A stretch of DNA of 49,827 bases from an uncultured Gemella sp. (GTDB lineage Bacteria > Bacillota > Bacilli > Staphylococcales > Gemellaceae), in the NCBI RefSeq assembly GCF_900766305.1, contig NZ_CAAFUZ010000024.1, positions 1-49,827 on the forward strand. Direction: 5' to 3'. The stretch's first letter is position 1. The number at the start of each line of letters is the position of its first letter. The position numbers and the translations under genes are program-made. Below, piece after piece: positions 1-9,467 of this stretch. The notes under the pieces are model-generated. The model ran no database searches. It had not been told where the DNA came from and saw nothing but the letters and a program-made list of their open reading frames with translations.

Positions 1-67
1 TTCTTAGTTAATTATTTTTGTACACCTTAATTATATTGGATATTTGTCTTTTTGCATATAAAAATTG

Positions 68-103
68 AAATCCGGGGCTGGAATTTTTCCATGCCCCGGA
101 TTT
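68..103. repeat. GC-rich hairpin at the left edge, IS-end-like
   Basis: An 11-bp stem (AAATCCGGGGC / GCCCCGGATTT) is extended by TGGAA/TTCCA with a one-base bulge, in otherwise very AT-rich DNA. There is no clear T-tract on either side, so it is a poor simple terminator. About 20 bases of its right arm closely match the sequence near the insertion-sequence end at 49712-49745, so it may be a remnant or miniature derivative of that element. Confidence 0.5.
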
Positions 104-153
104 AGTATACAACCAAAAAGTGTATATATAAGATATAATTAATAAATGTAAAC

Positions 154-198
154 CTAGAAAAAGCATGTCCAGATTAATATCTGAACATGCTTTTTCTA
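154..198 (-). terminator. Hairpin at the 3' end of pssA
   Basis: A 15-bp perfect stem (CTAGAAAAAGCATGT and its complement) surrounds a short imperfect inner stem. The pssA stop codon (TAG) is the last triplet of the hairpin. T-rich sequence follows on the plus strand and five T lie inside the minus-strand 3' arm, so it could end transcription from either side. Confidence 0.6.
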
Positions 199-714
199 GA
201 TTTTTTTAATTTTCAAATTACTTACCATCAAGTAAGAACATAATACTAATAGTATTAACATTGCAATACTTGGTAATTTTATAGGGGCGATTACTGCAAG
301 TACTGTTCCGCATGTAGTAATAGGAACACCTTGATAATATCCGTTTTTCATTTTTGTTACGTTAAATCTGGCTAATCGATAAGCTCCACAGCATACATAG
401 ATTCCACAAAGAATTGCGACAATTACCATTAATAAAGTTGATGGCTTATCATTAGTAATAAAGATTTCAAAAACAAGCATAGCAGGTGCTACTCCAAAAC
501 TTACTACGTCACATAATGAATCTAAATCGTGACCAATTTCAGAAACAACACCAAGTTTTCTTGCAACGATACCATCGTATCTATCTGCAAGCATGGCTAA
601 GATAATAAAGACAGTACCCCAGATAAAATATCCATGTGATGTAGTCAGAATTGACATAAACCCACAAAAAATATTGCAAAGGGTAAGATAATTTGGTATG
701 AAGTTTTTATTCAT
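196..714 (-). CDS. pssA: Phosphatidylserine synthase (CDP-diacylglycerol:serine O-phosphatidyltransferase)
   Basis: Integral membrane CDP-alcohol phosphatidyltransferase of 172 residues that joins CDP-diacylglycerol and L-serine. The signature DxxDGxxARx8GxxxDxxxD is complete (starts DRYDGIVAR, ends GHDLDSLCD) near residues 43-70, followed by several hydrophobic helices, as in the Bacillus-type PssA. The start is taken as ATG at 714; a TTG 12 bases upstream directly abuts the GGAGG at 727-731, so it cannot use it, while the ATG lies 12 bases from it. The minus-strand promoter is probably TTAGAC-18-TATAAT. The product would feed the phosphatidylserine decarboxylase encoded at 33260-34036. Function is confident from the motif; serine as the acceptor is inferred from family and from the presence of psd. 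Confidence 0.88.
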   Translation of the reverse strand: MNKNFIPNYLTLCNIFCGFMSILTTSHGYFIWGTVFIILAMLADRYDGIVARKLGVVSEIGHDLDSLCDVVSFGVAPAMLVFEIFITNDKPSTLLMVIVAILCGIYVCCGAYRLARFNVTKMKNGYYQGVPITTCGTVLAVIAPIKLPSIAMLILLVLCSYLMVSNLKIKKI

Positions 715-829
715 TTTAAAAGTCAACCTCCAATATTGATATTATAATTATAGTACAAATTTGTAATAATGTCTAAGAAAATATGAAGTTTATAATTACT
801 AACTGGCAAAAAATTATTATTTATGCCTG

Positions 830-858
830 TTGTCTATGACTATAAAAGCTGTTATAAT
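830..858 (+). promoter_or_regulatory. Promoter of the yitT-family gene
   Basis: TTGTCT and TATAAT are separated by 17 bases, ending 29 bases before the start codon; GGAGG precedes the ATG at 888. Confidence 0.65.
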
Positions 859-887
859 TAGGATAAAATTGATTTTGGAGGAGCACT

Positions 888-1796
888 ATGGAAAAGAATT
901 TTAAAAATTTAAATTTCACAAAAATTTTTAAAGAATTATTTATTATTTCTTTAGGATGTGCTATTTATTCTTTTGCTATTATGCATTTTAATGTCCCAAA
1001 TAAGTTGGCAGAAGGTGGAGGAACAGGGATAGCACTGCTATTATTATATTCAATAGGTCTGCCAGTTTCTATCGGGACAATATTGGTAAACATTCCCTTA
1101 TTAATAATAGGATATAAAATGTTAGACAAAAAGACAATGCTATACACAGTTTACGGCATTATTATGTTGACTTTTTGGATTGGGATATTTGAGAAGTATA
1201 ATATAGAAATAGAGATCGGTGGAGATAGATTACTGGCTGCTGTATTTGGAGGATTACTTGCTGGATTAGGCTTAGGGATAGTCTTTCTAGCAGGAGGAAC
1301 AACAGGTGGAGTAGATATAGTGGCAAAAATTGTGCAACTTTATACAGGAAGTTCAATCGGTAGAATAATTCAAATCCTTGATGGTGTCATCATCGCATTA
1401 ACTTTCGTAGTAGTTAAAAGTTTCCCAGCGATTTTATATACGCTTATTTATATTTTTATCTGCACTAAGGTTATAGATTATGTCGTTGAAGGTGGTGTTC
1501 CTGGAAAAGGGGTAATGATAGTTTCGTCTGAAATAGAAACTATTACTAAAAAAATTCAAGAAGATATGAATCGTGGTTTAACTTATATAAAAGGACAAGG
1601 AAGCTATTCTAAGAAAGATTTGAATATAGGTTATTGTGTAGTTTCAAGAAATGAAATAGGAAAACTTAAGTCTCTAGTTTATAAAATTGACCCTCGGGCG
1701 TTCGTAACAATAACTGAAGTCCATGATATTATAGGAGAAGGATTCAGTTATAATCAACCGAAAAAATCAAGTTTAAGTTTTAAAAAGAATCAATAG
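888..1796 (+). CDS. YitT family membrane protein (YitT_membrane + DUF2179)
   Basis: A 302-residue protein with about five or six transmembrane helices in the first 200 residues (glycine-rich segments such as GGGTGIALLLLYSIG and FLAGGTTGGVDI) followed by a soluble C-terminal DUF2179 domain from about residue 210 (GVMIVSS...ITKKIQEDMNRGLTYIKGQGSYS). This two-domain layout and length are typical of the Bacillus YitT/YpjC/YqfU paralogues, whose substrate is unknown. It has its own promoter and RBS and stands between pssA (divergent) and the CLC gene 74 bases downstream. Family is certain; function is not. Confidence 0.85.
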   Translation: MEKNFKNLNFTKIFKELFIISLGCAIYSFAIMHFNVPNKLAEGGGTGIALLLLYSIGLPVSIGTILVNIPLLIIGYKMLDKKTMLYTVYGIIMLTFWIGIFEKYNIEIEIGGDRLLAAVFGGLLAGLGLGIVFLAGGTTGGVDIVAKIVQLYTGSSIGRIIQILDGVIIALTFVVVKSFPAILYTLIYIFICTKVIDYVVEGGVPGKGVMIVSSEIETITKKIQEDMNRGLTYIKGQGSYSKKDLNIGYCVVSRNEIGKLKSLVYKIDPRAFVTITEVHDIIGEGFSYNQPKKSSLSFKKNQ

Positions 1797-1870
1797 TAAA
1801 GAAGCTGAGAAGGGAATTTAGTTCAATTTCTTTCTCAGATTCATATTTGAAGGAGAAAATTATAGATAAT

Positions 1871-3028
1871 ATGTTAAAAAATTATTATATAAGATTAATT
1901 AGTACTGTATTATTAATATCTATTTGTTGTTCATTATTTGGTCAGACGTTATTGAAATTAATAGAATTAACTAGCAATTATTACAAGTATTTATTGATTT
2001 TAACGCCATTGATATTAATCTTTACTAAGTTTAGCAATAAATATTTACAAACCGGTGCGATAGGTATGAAGTATTTTATTGAAGCGGCAACTGATAAAAA
2101 AGAGAAAGTTACGTGGAAGTTTCCTTTTATTTTAACTTTAAATACTTTATTAGCTCATGGCTTCGGAGTGAGTGTAGGTCGAGAAGGAGTAGCTGTGCAA
2201 TTAGGAGGAGCAATTGGTGGTAATATGGCTTCAAATGATTTTAGTACAGAGAAAAAACAATTTTTCGTAAAATTAGGAATGATTTGTGGTTTTGCTGGAT
2301 TATTCCAAACTCCATTAGCTGCTGTAGTATTTATTTTAGAGGTTGTTAGCGACAAATTTAACTTTACAATAAATAAAATTTATGAATATGCAACATATAT
2401 CGTTGCAGCCTATACAAGTGCATTTATATCACATAAATTAGGATTGGAAAAGTTCTTCGTGGCTATAGATGTAAGTGGAATTAAGATAAATTTAGAGTTT
2501 ATTTCTAAATTAGTTTTAGTTGGAGTTGTTTTTGTTTTTGTAGGAATCTTATTTGTTCTTCTCCAAAGAAAAACAAAAGAATTAGTAACTATTAATAAGA
2601 ATGTAACATGGATACTTTTAGCAGTTTTTATATTAACTAGTTTTGTTTTTGAGTATAGATATGCTTCTTTAGGAACAAATTTAATTGGGCTATCTTTTAC
2701 AAATTTTGAACAGATTCAAGTTTATGATTTTATGTTGAAAATTATATTAACAGCTATTTGTACAGGGATTGGCTTTAGCGGAGGAGAGGTTACACCGTTA
2801 TTTGCGATTGGAGCGACCTGTGGAGTAATTTTAGGAACTTGGCTGGGCTTACCTATTTTAGTAACAGCAGCATTGGGATACTGTTTAGTATTTTCTGCAG
2901 CAACTAAGACATACATTGCACCTATATTTCTTGCATTAGAAGTATTTGGATATAAATTAATGTTTTTTGCAGTAATTCCTGCAGTATTAATTTACCTAAT
3001 CAATAAAAAATATAGTATTTATAAATAA
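1871..3028 (+). CDS. CLC-family anion transporter, probable fluoride/proton antiporter subtype
   Basis: About 385 residues with the CLC repeat architecture. The gating-glutamate motif reads GREGVAVQ instead of the chloride-type GREGP, and the usual GSGIP selectivity motif is replaced by HGFGVSVGREG. The C-terminal half has GFSGGEVTPLFAIGATCG, also typical of the fluoride (CLC-F) clade. Proteins of that clade export F- in exchange for H+. No fluoride riboswitch is visible upstream. A longer reading from TTG at 1847 would put the AAGGAG (1850-1855) inside the gene, so ATG 1871 is preferred, although the RBS spacing of 15 is long. A weak hairpin (CTGAGAAG / CTTTCTCAG) lies between this gene and yitT. 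Confidence 0.72.
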   Translation: MLKNYYIRLISTVLLISICCSLFGQTLLKLIELTSNYYKYLLILTPLILIFTKFSNKYLQTGAIGMKYFIEAATDKKEKVTWKFPFILTLNTLLAHGFGVSVGREGVAVQLGGAIGGNMASNDFSTEKKQFFVKLGMICGFAGLFQTPLAAVVFILEVVSDKFNFTINKIYEYATYIVAAYTSAFISHKLGLEKFFVAIDVSGIKINLEFISKLVLVGVVFVFVGILFVLLQRKTKELVTINKNVTWILLAVFILTSFVFEYRYASLGTNLIGLSFTNFEQIQVYDFMLKIILTAICTGIGFSGGEVTPLFAIGATCGVILGTWLGLPILVTAALGYCLVFSAATKTYIAPIFLALEVFGYKLMFFAVIPAVLIYLINKKYSIYK

Positions 3029-3032
3029 TTAA

Positions 3033-3069
3033 ATACACCCTAGTGTGAAAGTTCACGCTAGGGTGTATT
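3033..3069. terminator. Bidirectional terminator between clc and thiZ
   Basis: The stem ACACCCTAGTGTGAA / TTCACGCTAGGGTGT has one mismatch and a 3-base loop, with A/T-rich flanks on both sides. It separates convergent genes and can serve both. Confidence 0.8.
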
Positions 3070-3070
3070 A

Positions 3071-3790
3071 TTATAATCCAAGTATATTTAGTATCTCTTT
3101 TTTATATTTCAACTTTTGTTCATCTTGATTTTGTTCATCAAGATTTATTTTTATTTCAGATACAATTTCACCAGGTTTATTTTTAATGATATAAATTCTG
3201 TCGCTTAGGTCAATAGCTTCATCTATGTCGTGAGTGATTAGTAGAGTAGTTATATCAAGTTTATTCTTGATTTCAAGGTACCAAGAATGAAGTGATATTT
3301 TAGTTATAGCATCAAGTGCACTGAAAGGTTCGTCTAGTAAAAATAGCTCTTCTTTGAACATATATGTACGAAGTAGTGCAACCCTTTGACGCATTCCTCC
3401 ACTTAATTCACTAGGATATTTATCTTTGTATTCGTAAAGATTAAATAATTTAAGGTTTTTTATTGCTTCTTCTTCTGCTTCTTTTTTATTAATTTTTCTA
3501 ATTAAAAGGGGAAGTATAATATTTTGAATAATAGTCTTATGCTCTAATAATAAGTCTTTTTGAAGCATGTAACTTACACGACCTTTATAATCTGTGTTTC
3601 CTTTTATAGAAATTTCTCCACTTTGAAGAGGATTAATACCTGCGATAATATTGAAAAGTGTAGTTTTACCAACACCACTTCCACCAAGTATAGATACGAC
3701 TTCACCTTTGTCGACATGAATGTTTATATCTTTTAGTATTTTATTGTTCGGATAATTGAAAGATAAGTTTTTTATTGATAGTATATTCAT
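3071..3790 (-). CDS. thiZ: ABC transporter ATPase for thiamine pyrimidine precursor (ThiZ)
   Basis: A 239-residue ABC ATPase: Walker A GGSGVGKTT (about residue 36), Q-loop in YMLQKDLL, signature LSGGMRQRVALLR, Walker B LFLLDEPFSALD and H-loop ITHD. It is the last gene of the TPP-riboswitch operon; its start codon overlaps the thiY stop by one base. It energises uptake through ThiX with ThiY as the binding protein. The substrate is inferred from the operon and riboswitch; the ATPase assignment is secure. Confidence 0.85.
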   Translation of the reverse strand: MNILSIKNLSFNYPNNKILKDINIHVDKGEVVSILGGSGVGKTTLFNIIAGINPLQSGEISIKGNTDYKGRVSYMLQKDLLLEHKTIIQNIILPLLIRKINKKEAEEEAIKNLKLFNLYEYKDKYPSELSGGMRQRVALLRTYMFKEELFLLDEPFSALDAITKISLHSWYLEIKNKLDITTLLITHDIDEAIDLSDRIYIIKNKPGEIVSEIKINLDEQNQDEQKLKYKKEILNILGL

Positions 3791-4785
3791 TATTTTATAT
3801 AGTCATTGCTGAATCCAGTGTTTTCTGCAAGAGGTTGTTTTGTGATTTTGTTTTCGTTAACCCAACGGTAGAATGCATTCCATCTGTTAGCATCGAATTC
3901 ACCCCAGTGATCTTTGTTTGATGCATATTGTTTAGATAGATATTTTTGAGATTCAAGGACGAAATCTTTTTTATCTTTCAATTCTGGAGCATTTTTGATT
4001 AAAATCTCTGCAGCTTCTTCAGGATGTTCTATAGCGTAGACATATCCTTTCTTAATAGCTCTAAGAACTTTTTTAGCTTCTTCTTTATTTTCTTTTAAGT
4101 AATCGTTATTAGCAATAATTACTGGAGAATAGTAGTCTAGATCTTTATTGAAATCTTTTAGATAGAAGTAGTTAATATCTAATTTCATGCTTTCAGCTAA
4201 TTTTCCATCCCATGCATAGTAAATCCAAGCAGCATCGAAAAGACCATTTTCTAGTGGAGTAACAGAGTTTGTATCTGTATTCGGAGCTAGATTTAATTTA
4301 TTAGCATCTCCACCTTGTTTTTGGATTAATGATTTAACCATTGCTAATTCTACTGGATCATTCCAAGTTCCGTATTTTTTACCTTCAAGGTCTTTAGGTT
4401 CTTTAATGTTGTTTTTCTTAAGTGAAATAATACCAGATGTATTGTGTTCAATAATTGCAGCTACGGCAGTGATTCCTGCACCTTTAGAAAGTTTGTTAGC
4501 CATTGAGTCTTGGTAGTAAATACCAAAAGGTGCTTTATTATTAATAATTAAGTCAGAAGTACTATCTTCAGGTGCTGGCTTAATGTCAAGATCAATACCT
4601 TCTTCAGCGAAGTATCCTTTTTCTTTTGCTACATATAAACCAGTGTGGTTTGTGTTAATCGCCCAGTCAAGTACGAAATCTACTTTTTTAAGTTCTTTTT
4701 TCTCTGCGTTTTTATTAACTGTGCTACATGCAGTTAATGAGATTGCTAAGATAAAAGCAAAAACGCTAGTTAATATCTTTTTCAT
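3790..4785 (-). CDS. thiY: Substrate-binding lipoprotein ThiY (NMT1/THI5-like)
   Basis: A 331-residue lipoprotein with signal peptide and lipobox AISLTACS (Cys about residue 20), so membrane-anchored outside the cell. The mature part has NMT1/THI5 hallmarks: DWAINTNHTGLYVAKEKGYF near the N-terminus, then PEDSTSDLI and FGIYYQDSMANKL. Known ThiY proteins bind N-formyl-4-amino-5-aminomethyl-2-methylpyrimidine for salvage into thiamine. An AGGAG lies 7 bases before the ATG, and the gene overlaps the end of thiX by 20 bases. The ligand is inferred from homology and from the TPP riboswitch. Confidence 0.85.
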   Translation of the reverse strand: MKKILTSVFAFILAISLTACSTVNKNAEKKELKKVDFVLDWAINTNHTGLYVAKEKGYFAEEGIDLDIKPAPEDSTSDLIINNKAPFGIYYQDSMANKLSKGAGITAVAAIIEHNTSGIISLKKNNIKEPKDLEGKKYGTWNDPVELAMVKSLIQKQGGDANKLNLAPNTDTNSVTPLENGLFDAAWIYYAWDGKLAESMKLDINYFYLKDFNKDLDYYSPVIIANNDYLKENKEEAKKVLRAIKKGYVYAIEHPEEAAEILIKNAPELKDKKDFVLESQKYLSKQYASNKDHWGEFDANRWNAFYRWVNENKITKQPLAENTGFSNDYIK

Positions 4786-5551
4786 GATTTTCTCCTATGT
4801 ATTTCCATTTAATAAATTTTTTCTCACTTAGTTTAACAAGTTCGATACTTAATAAACTGATAATAGATACTAATATTATGATTGCGAACATAGTATCGTA
4901 TTCAAATAATTTTTTCGCTTTAATCATATAAACTCCAAGCCCCTCAAAGCCACCTAGCCATTCAGCAACAACTGCTGCTATAAAGGCATAAGATACACTA
5001 ACTCTAAGCCCAGCATAGAAGTAGCTTAGACTAGTTGGAATTTTTACGTGCCAAAGTATTTGTAATTTACTAGCATTCATTAATTGTAATAAAGTAATCA
5101 TATCTTTATCACAGTTTCTAAATCCATCTAGTATACTAACAACTATTGGGAAAGTTGTAGTTATAACAATTAATACAATTTTTGGTGTAAGTCCATAACC
5201 TAACCATAGAACTAGAATAGGTGCTATTGCAATAGTTGGTATAGTTTGAGTTAATACGAGAAGTGGATAGATAGACTTGTTAAATATAGGTATACTATCC
5301 ATAATTAAAGCTAGAAGCCATGCTATGACTATTCCAAGGAATAGACCTATAATAGCTTCGAGTAGGGTGATTTTGCTGTGAAATATTAATAGTTCGTAAT
5401 TTTTTATACATGCTTTTACTATTTCAACAGGTGTAGGTATGATGTATTTTGGAAGTAGTCCGAGATTACCAGCCCCTTGCCAAATAACCACTAGGAACAA
5501 CATTGAAATAGTTGCTGCATATTTATTGATTAAATTTGTCAATTTTTTCAT
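4766..5551 (-). CDS. thiX: ABC transporter permease ThiX
   Basis: A 261-residue permease of the BinDPT/SsuC class with about six transmembrane helices and the EAA-like loop region around NASKLQILWHVKIPTSLSYF. The gene overlaps the preceding gene by 29 bases and thiY by 20 bases, so the operon is translationally coupled. It forms the membrane channel for the ThiXYZ pyrimidine uptake system. Confidence 0.84.
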   Translation of the reverse strand: MKKLTNLINKYAATISMLFLVVIWQGAGNLGLLPKYIIPTPVEIVKACIKNYELLIFHSKITLLEAIIGLFLGIVIAWLLALIMDSIPIFNKSIYPLLVLTQTIPTIAIAPILVLWLGYGLTPKIVLIVITTTFPIVVSILDGFRNCDKDMITLLQLMNASKLQILWHVKIPTSLSYFYAGLRVSVSYAFIAAVVAEWLGGFEGLGVYMIKAKKLFEYDTMFAIIILVSIISLLSIELVKLSEKKFIKWKYIGENHEKDIN

Positions 5552-5807
5552 TTATAGTTAAAACATCTCCATAGTTAATTTTCACATTTGCAAAAATATT
5601 TTTACTGTCCTCACCCGCTAGGACAAAGCATTCTTTAAGAGTATCCATAAGTTCGTTGAATTCCCCTTCAATTACTGTTTCAAATGGAGTAACAGTTACA
5701 TTAGAATGCTTATTTTGTAGAAAATAGATAATTTTATCTATTATCTTTAGTCTTCCATCATGATTATCAAGTGGAAGGATTTGTAATGCAATACTGCAAT
5801 TTATCAA
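5523..5807 (-). CDS. Thiamine-binding (MTH1187/YkoF-like) protein
   Basis: A 94-residue small alpha/beta protein of the thiamine-binding PF01910 type (begins INCSIALQILPLDNHD, ends NVKINYGD...). Family members bind thiamine or the hydroxymethylpyrimidine moiety in the cytoplasm. The start is TTG at 5807: a perfect AGGAGG (complement of 5817-5822) lies 9 bases upstream and there is no nearby ATG. It is the first gene after the TPP riboswitch, as is common for this family in thi operons. A role as a cytoplasmic precursor buffer or carrier is inference. Confidence 0.75.
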   Translation of the reverse strand: MINCSIALQILPLDNHDGRLKIIDKIIYFLQNKHSNVTVTPFETVIEGEFNELMDTLKECFVLAGEDSKNIFANVKINYGDVLTINEKIDKFNQ

Positions 5808-5831
5808 AATAAAAAACCTCCTTACAATATA

Positions 5832-5942
5832 AGGGGGGTCTAAGTTTGGTCTTTAAGCTAAGTTGTGCCTACGCTAGCATTATCTAGATCAGGCGCGGTC
5901 GAAATATTTATATTCCCTCTCAGACTGTTCACAGACTCCCGT
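5832..5942 (-). promoter_or_regulatory. TPP riboswitch (THI box) of the thi transport operon
   Basis: Read on the minus strand, the conserved elements appear in order: GGGAGTC, CTGAGA, then CCTGATCTAGATAATGCTAG followed by CGTAGG. These are the core sequences of the TPP aptamer. The region between aptamer and RBS contains AGACCCCCC and a small hairpin (CCTTA / TAAGG) that abuts the AGGAGG, suggesting control of translation initiation rather than a long terminator. Confidence 0.93.
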
Positions 5943-5949
5943 ATAAATA

Positions 5950-5977
5950 ATTATATCACACGTATGAAAAAAAACAA
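5950..5977 (-). promoter_or_regulatory. Promoter of the thi operon
   Basis: The minus strand carries an extended -10, TGATATAAT (TATAAT complementary to 5950-5955), 16 bases from TTGTTT (complementary to 5972-5977). It lies immediately upstream of the riboswitch. Confidence 0.6.
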
Positions 5978-6147
5978 TAAAAGTGCTTACAAAAACATCA
6001 ATTTTCATGAAAAAAATTAAAGAAAAGAAATAATTACTGAAAAATGACTTACATAAATATCGATGTTTTCATTTTGAAAAAGTTTAATCAAAATATTAGA
6101 ATTGATGTAAAATCCATAATTCTAACATATTAGTAGAAAAATTATTT
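5978..6147. other. AT-rich intergenic spacer with inverted repeats
   Basis: This spacer between the divergent thi and lepB promoters holds inverted repeats: AAAACATC / GATGTTTT (5991 and 6062 areas) and TTAGAATT / AATTCTAA (6096-6125). No gene is seen. Their role is unknown. Confidence 0.4.
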
Positions 6148-6176
6148 TTGATTTTTCTATTAATATATGGTAGAAT
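6148..6176 (+). promoter_or_regulatory. Promoter of lepB
   Basis: TTGATT and TAGAAT are 17 bases apart; the gene starts 36 bases downstream of the -10. Confidence 0.6.
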
Positions 6177-6212
6177 TATTAATCATAAATAAAATAAAAG
6201 AGGGATATACCA

Positions 6213-6764
6213 GTGAAAATTTTAAGAGAAATTATGGAGTGGATAGTAGTCGTAGTAGTTTCTATTGCTATTTATCTTCTTATAAGCACATATCTTGTCG
6301 CACCTTTTACAGTAAAAGGACATTCGATGGATTACACATTTGCTGATAACGATAAAGTTTTCGTTAATAAATTCAGCAAAAATTTTGAGCGTGGGGATGA
6401 AGTTGTATTCCATGCAAATGAAACTGATGATTATATTAAACGTATAATCGGAGTTCCTGGAGATACAATAGAGTACAGAAATGATGTACTGTATGTGAAT
6501 GGTCAAAAAGTTGATGAGCCTTATTTAGCTCAAAAAATCAAAGAAGCTAATGCTTCTGGAACTGCACCATTTACACCAGACTTCAATATTGAGTTCTTAA
6601 GTAGTACAAAATCTAAAACTGTTCCAGAAGGTACATACTTCGTACTTGGAGATAACAGACAACACAGTACAGATAGCCGTGTATTCGGATTTGTTAAGAA
6701 AGAAGCGATGATCGGGAAAGTAAGTTTAAGATACTATCCATTCAGTTCATTCAAATTCTTTTAA
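6213..6764 (+). CDS. lepB: Signal peptidase I
   Basis: A 183-residue type I signal peptidase (S26 family) with one N-terminal transmembrane anchor (about residues 8-28) and an extracellular catalytic domain. The Ser/Lys dyad is visible: Ser38 in GHSMD and Lys76 in YIKRIIGVPGD. The downstream box LGDNRQHSTDSR is complete. It removes signal peptides from secreted proteins such as the two LPXTG proteins in this window. GTG at 6213, preceded by AGAGGG, is taken as the start; an in-frame ATG at 6234 would cut into the anchor. It has its own promoter and is monocistronic. Confidence 0.93.
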   Translation: MKILREIMEWIVVVVVSIAIYLLISTYLVAPFTVKGHSMDYTFADNDKVFVNKFSKNFERGDEVVFHANETDDYIKRIIGVPGDTIEYRNDVLYVNGQKVDEPYLAQKIKEANASGTAPFTPDFNIEFLSSTKSKTVPEGTYFVLGDNRQHSTDSRVFGFVKKEAMIGKVSLRYYPFSSFKFF

Positions 6765-6806
6765 TTAATTACTAAAAGAAAAATTTAATATATCGAATTA
6801 TTTTAG

Positions 6807-6845
6807 TTGCTAAAAATTTAGCGTTATGCTAGAATAATATACGGG
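6807..6845 (+). promoter_or_regulatory. pyrG promoter with GGGC start
   Basis: TTGCTA (6807-6812), 17 bases, TAGAAT (6830-6835), then 7 bases to a start at GGGC (6843-6846). A GGGC start is the hallmark of Firmicutes pyrG promoters that regulate by reiterative G addition when CTP is low. Confidence 0.75.
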
Positions 6846-6903
6846 CACTCTTAAAGAGTGATTTAAGAAACCACCCCCTGCGAAGTTTTCGTAGGGGGTT
6901 TAT
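6843..6903 (+). promoter_or_regulatory. pyrG leader with CTP-responsive attenuator
   Basis: The leader starts GGGCACTC, has a small hairpin CACTCTT / AGAGTG, and ends in a strong terminator CCCCCTGCGAA / TTCGTAGGGGG followed by TTTATT. The C-run of the terminator's 5' arm can pair with extra G residues added at the 5' end, as in the Bacillus subtilis pyrG mechanism. The terminator lies 25 bases before the pyrG start codon. Confidence 0.8.
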
Positions 6904-6915
6904 TATTTTTAATAG

Positions 6916-8529
<1,614 letters not shown>

Positions 8530-8547
8530 GAATTACTATTATAAATT

Positions 8548-9204
8548 ATGAAATTATTAGATTTAATAACTGAACTTGAAGAAAAGCGTAATGAACTTCT
8601 CGCGGTATCAATGGAGAGATATATGCAAGATAAGTTTAGATTCCTAGGTGTACGTGGTGCGACCAGAACGGAAATCTATAAAAAATATTTTCCAGAGGCG
8701 AGAAAATCTAAGGCGATAGACTGGGATTTTATTGAAAATTGTTGGAATAAAGAAGAAAGAGAATTTCAATATGTAGTTGTTTATTATCTGAAAGCAATGC
8801 AAAGATTTTTTAAACGTGAGGATATTTCAAGATTAAAATATCTAATAGTCACAAAATCTTGGTGGGATACTGTTGATTTACTTGCTAAGGTTGTAGGAAG
8901 CTTAGTTATTCGTATTGAAGGTTATGAACAAATAATGCTTGAGTGGAGTAAGGATAGTAATATTTGGTTAAAACGAGTAGCTATTTTATATCAACTATCA
9001 CTTAAAGATAAAGTAGATAAACAAATTTTAGATAAAATTTTAGTAAACAATCTTGGTGATAATGAATTTTTCATTAATAAAGCTATTGGTTGGGCACTTC
9101 GAGACTATTCTAAATTTGATCCAGAGTGGGTTAGAGAATTTATTAAAAAAAATAGAGATAATATGGCTAATCTTAGTATAAGAGAGGCTAGCAAGTATAT
9201 ATAG
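8548..9204 (+). CDS. DNA alkylation repair protein (AlkD-like HEAT-repeat glycosylase)
   Basis: A 218-residue all-helical protein matching the DNA_alkylation (AlkD/AlkC) family: FLGVRGATRTEIYKKYF, IENCWNKEEREFQYVVVYYL, SWWDTVDLLA and the C-terminal INKAIGWALRDYSK. AlkD enzymes excise N3- and N7-alkylpurines. The WWDTVD motif carries the aspartate and tryptophan that contact the lesion in known members. No good RBS precedes the ATG, so it may be translated by coupling to pyrG, 18 bases upstream, or weakly. A terminator follows directly. Confidence 0.85.
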   Translation: MKLLDLITELEEKRNELLAVSMERYMQDKFRFLGVRGATRTEIYKKYFPEARKSKAIDWDFIENCWNKEEREFQYVVVYYLKAMQRFFKREDISRLKYLIVTKSWWDTVDLLAKVVGSLVIRIEGYEQIMLEWSKDSNIWLKRVAILYQLSLKDKVDKQILDKILVNNLGDNEFFINKAIGWALRDYSKFDPEWVREFIKKNRDNMANLSIREASKYI

Positions 9205-9208
9205 AGAG

Positions 9209-9234
9209 GAGCGATTTTTAATCGCTCTTTTCTT
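9209..9234 (+). terminator. Terminator after the AlkD-like gene
   Basis: Stem GAGCGATT / AATCGCTC with a 3-base loop followed by TTTTCTTT, starting 4 bases after the stop codon. Confidence 0.85.
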
Positions 9235-9467
9235 TATAAAAAAAGACTAATACTAAACAAGTTTTTGCATAGCAGAATTAATGATAGATTATTTTTTTAG
9301 TGAAGCAATATATTATAGAAAAGAAGTGAATGATTTCACTTTTTTCATTAAAAATAAAATGTTATACTATAAATAAAAGATAAATAGTATTAATTCTATT
9401 ATTTAAAATAATAATTTATTGATATAGTGTTTAATATTGGAGAAAATAATTTAGAGGTTTGAAAAAA

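Noticed and set aside
965..1356. Minus-strand reading frames of 60-64 codons inside the YitT-family gene
   Set aside because: They lie opposite a convincing gene, lack RBS and recognisable domains, and result from the codon composition of the true gene. The same applies to other antisense frames opposite uncontested genes (for example in clc, pyrG, metK, yqeH, pepA).
1797..1870. Possible fluoride riboswitch before the CLC gene
   Set aside because: The conserved GGNGATGG start and CTGATG...CCTAC pieces of the fluoride motif are absent; only a weak hairpin is present.
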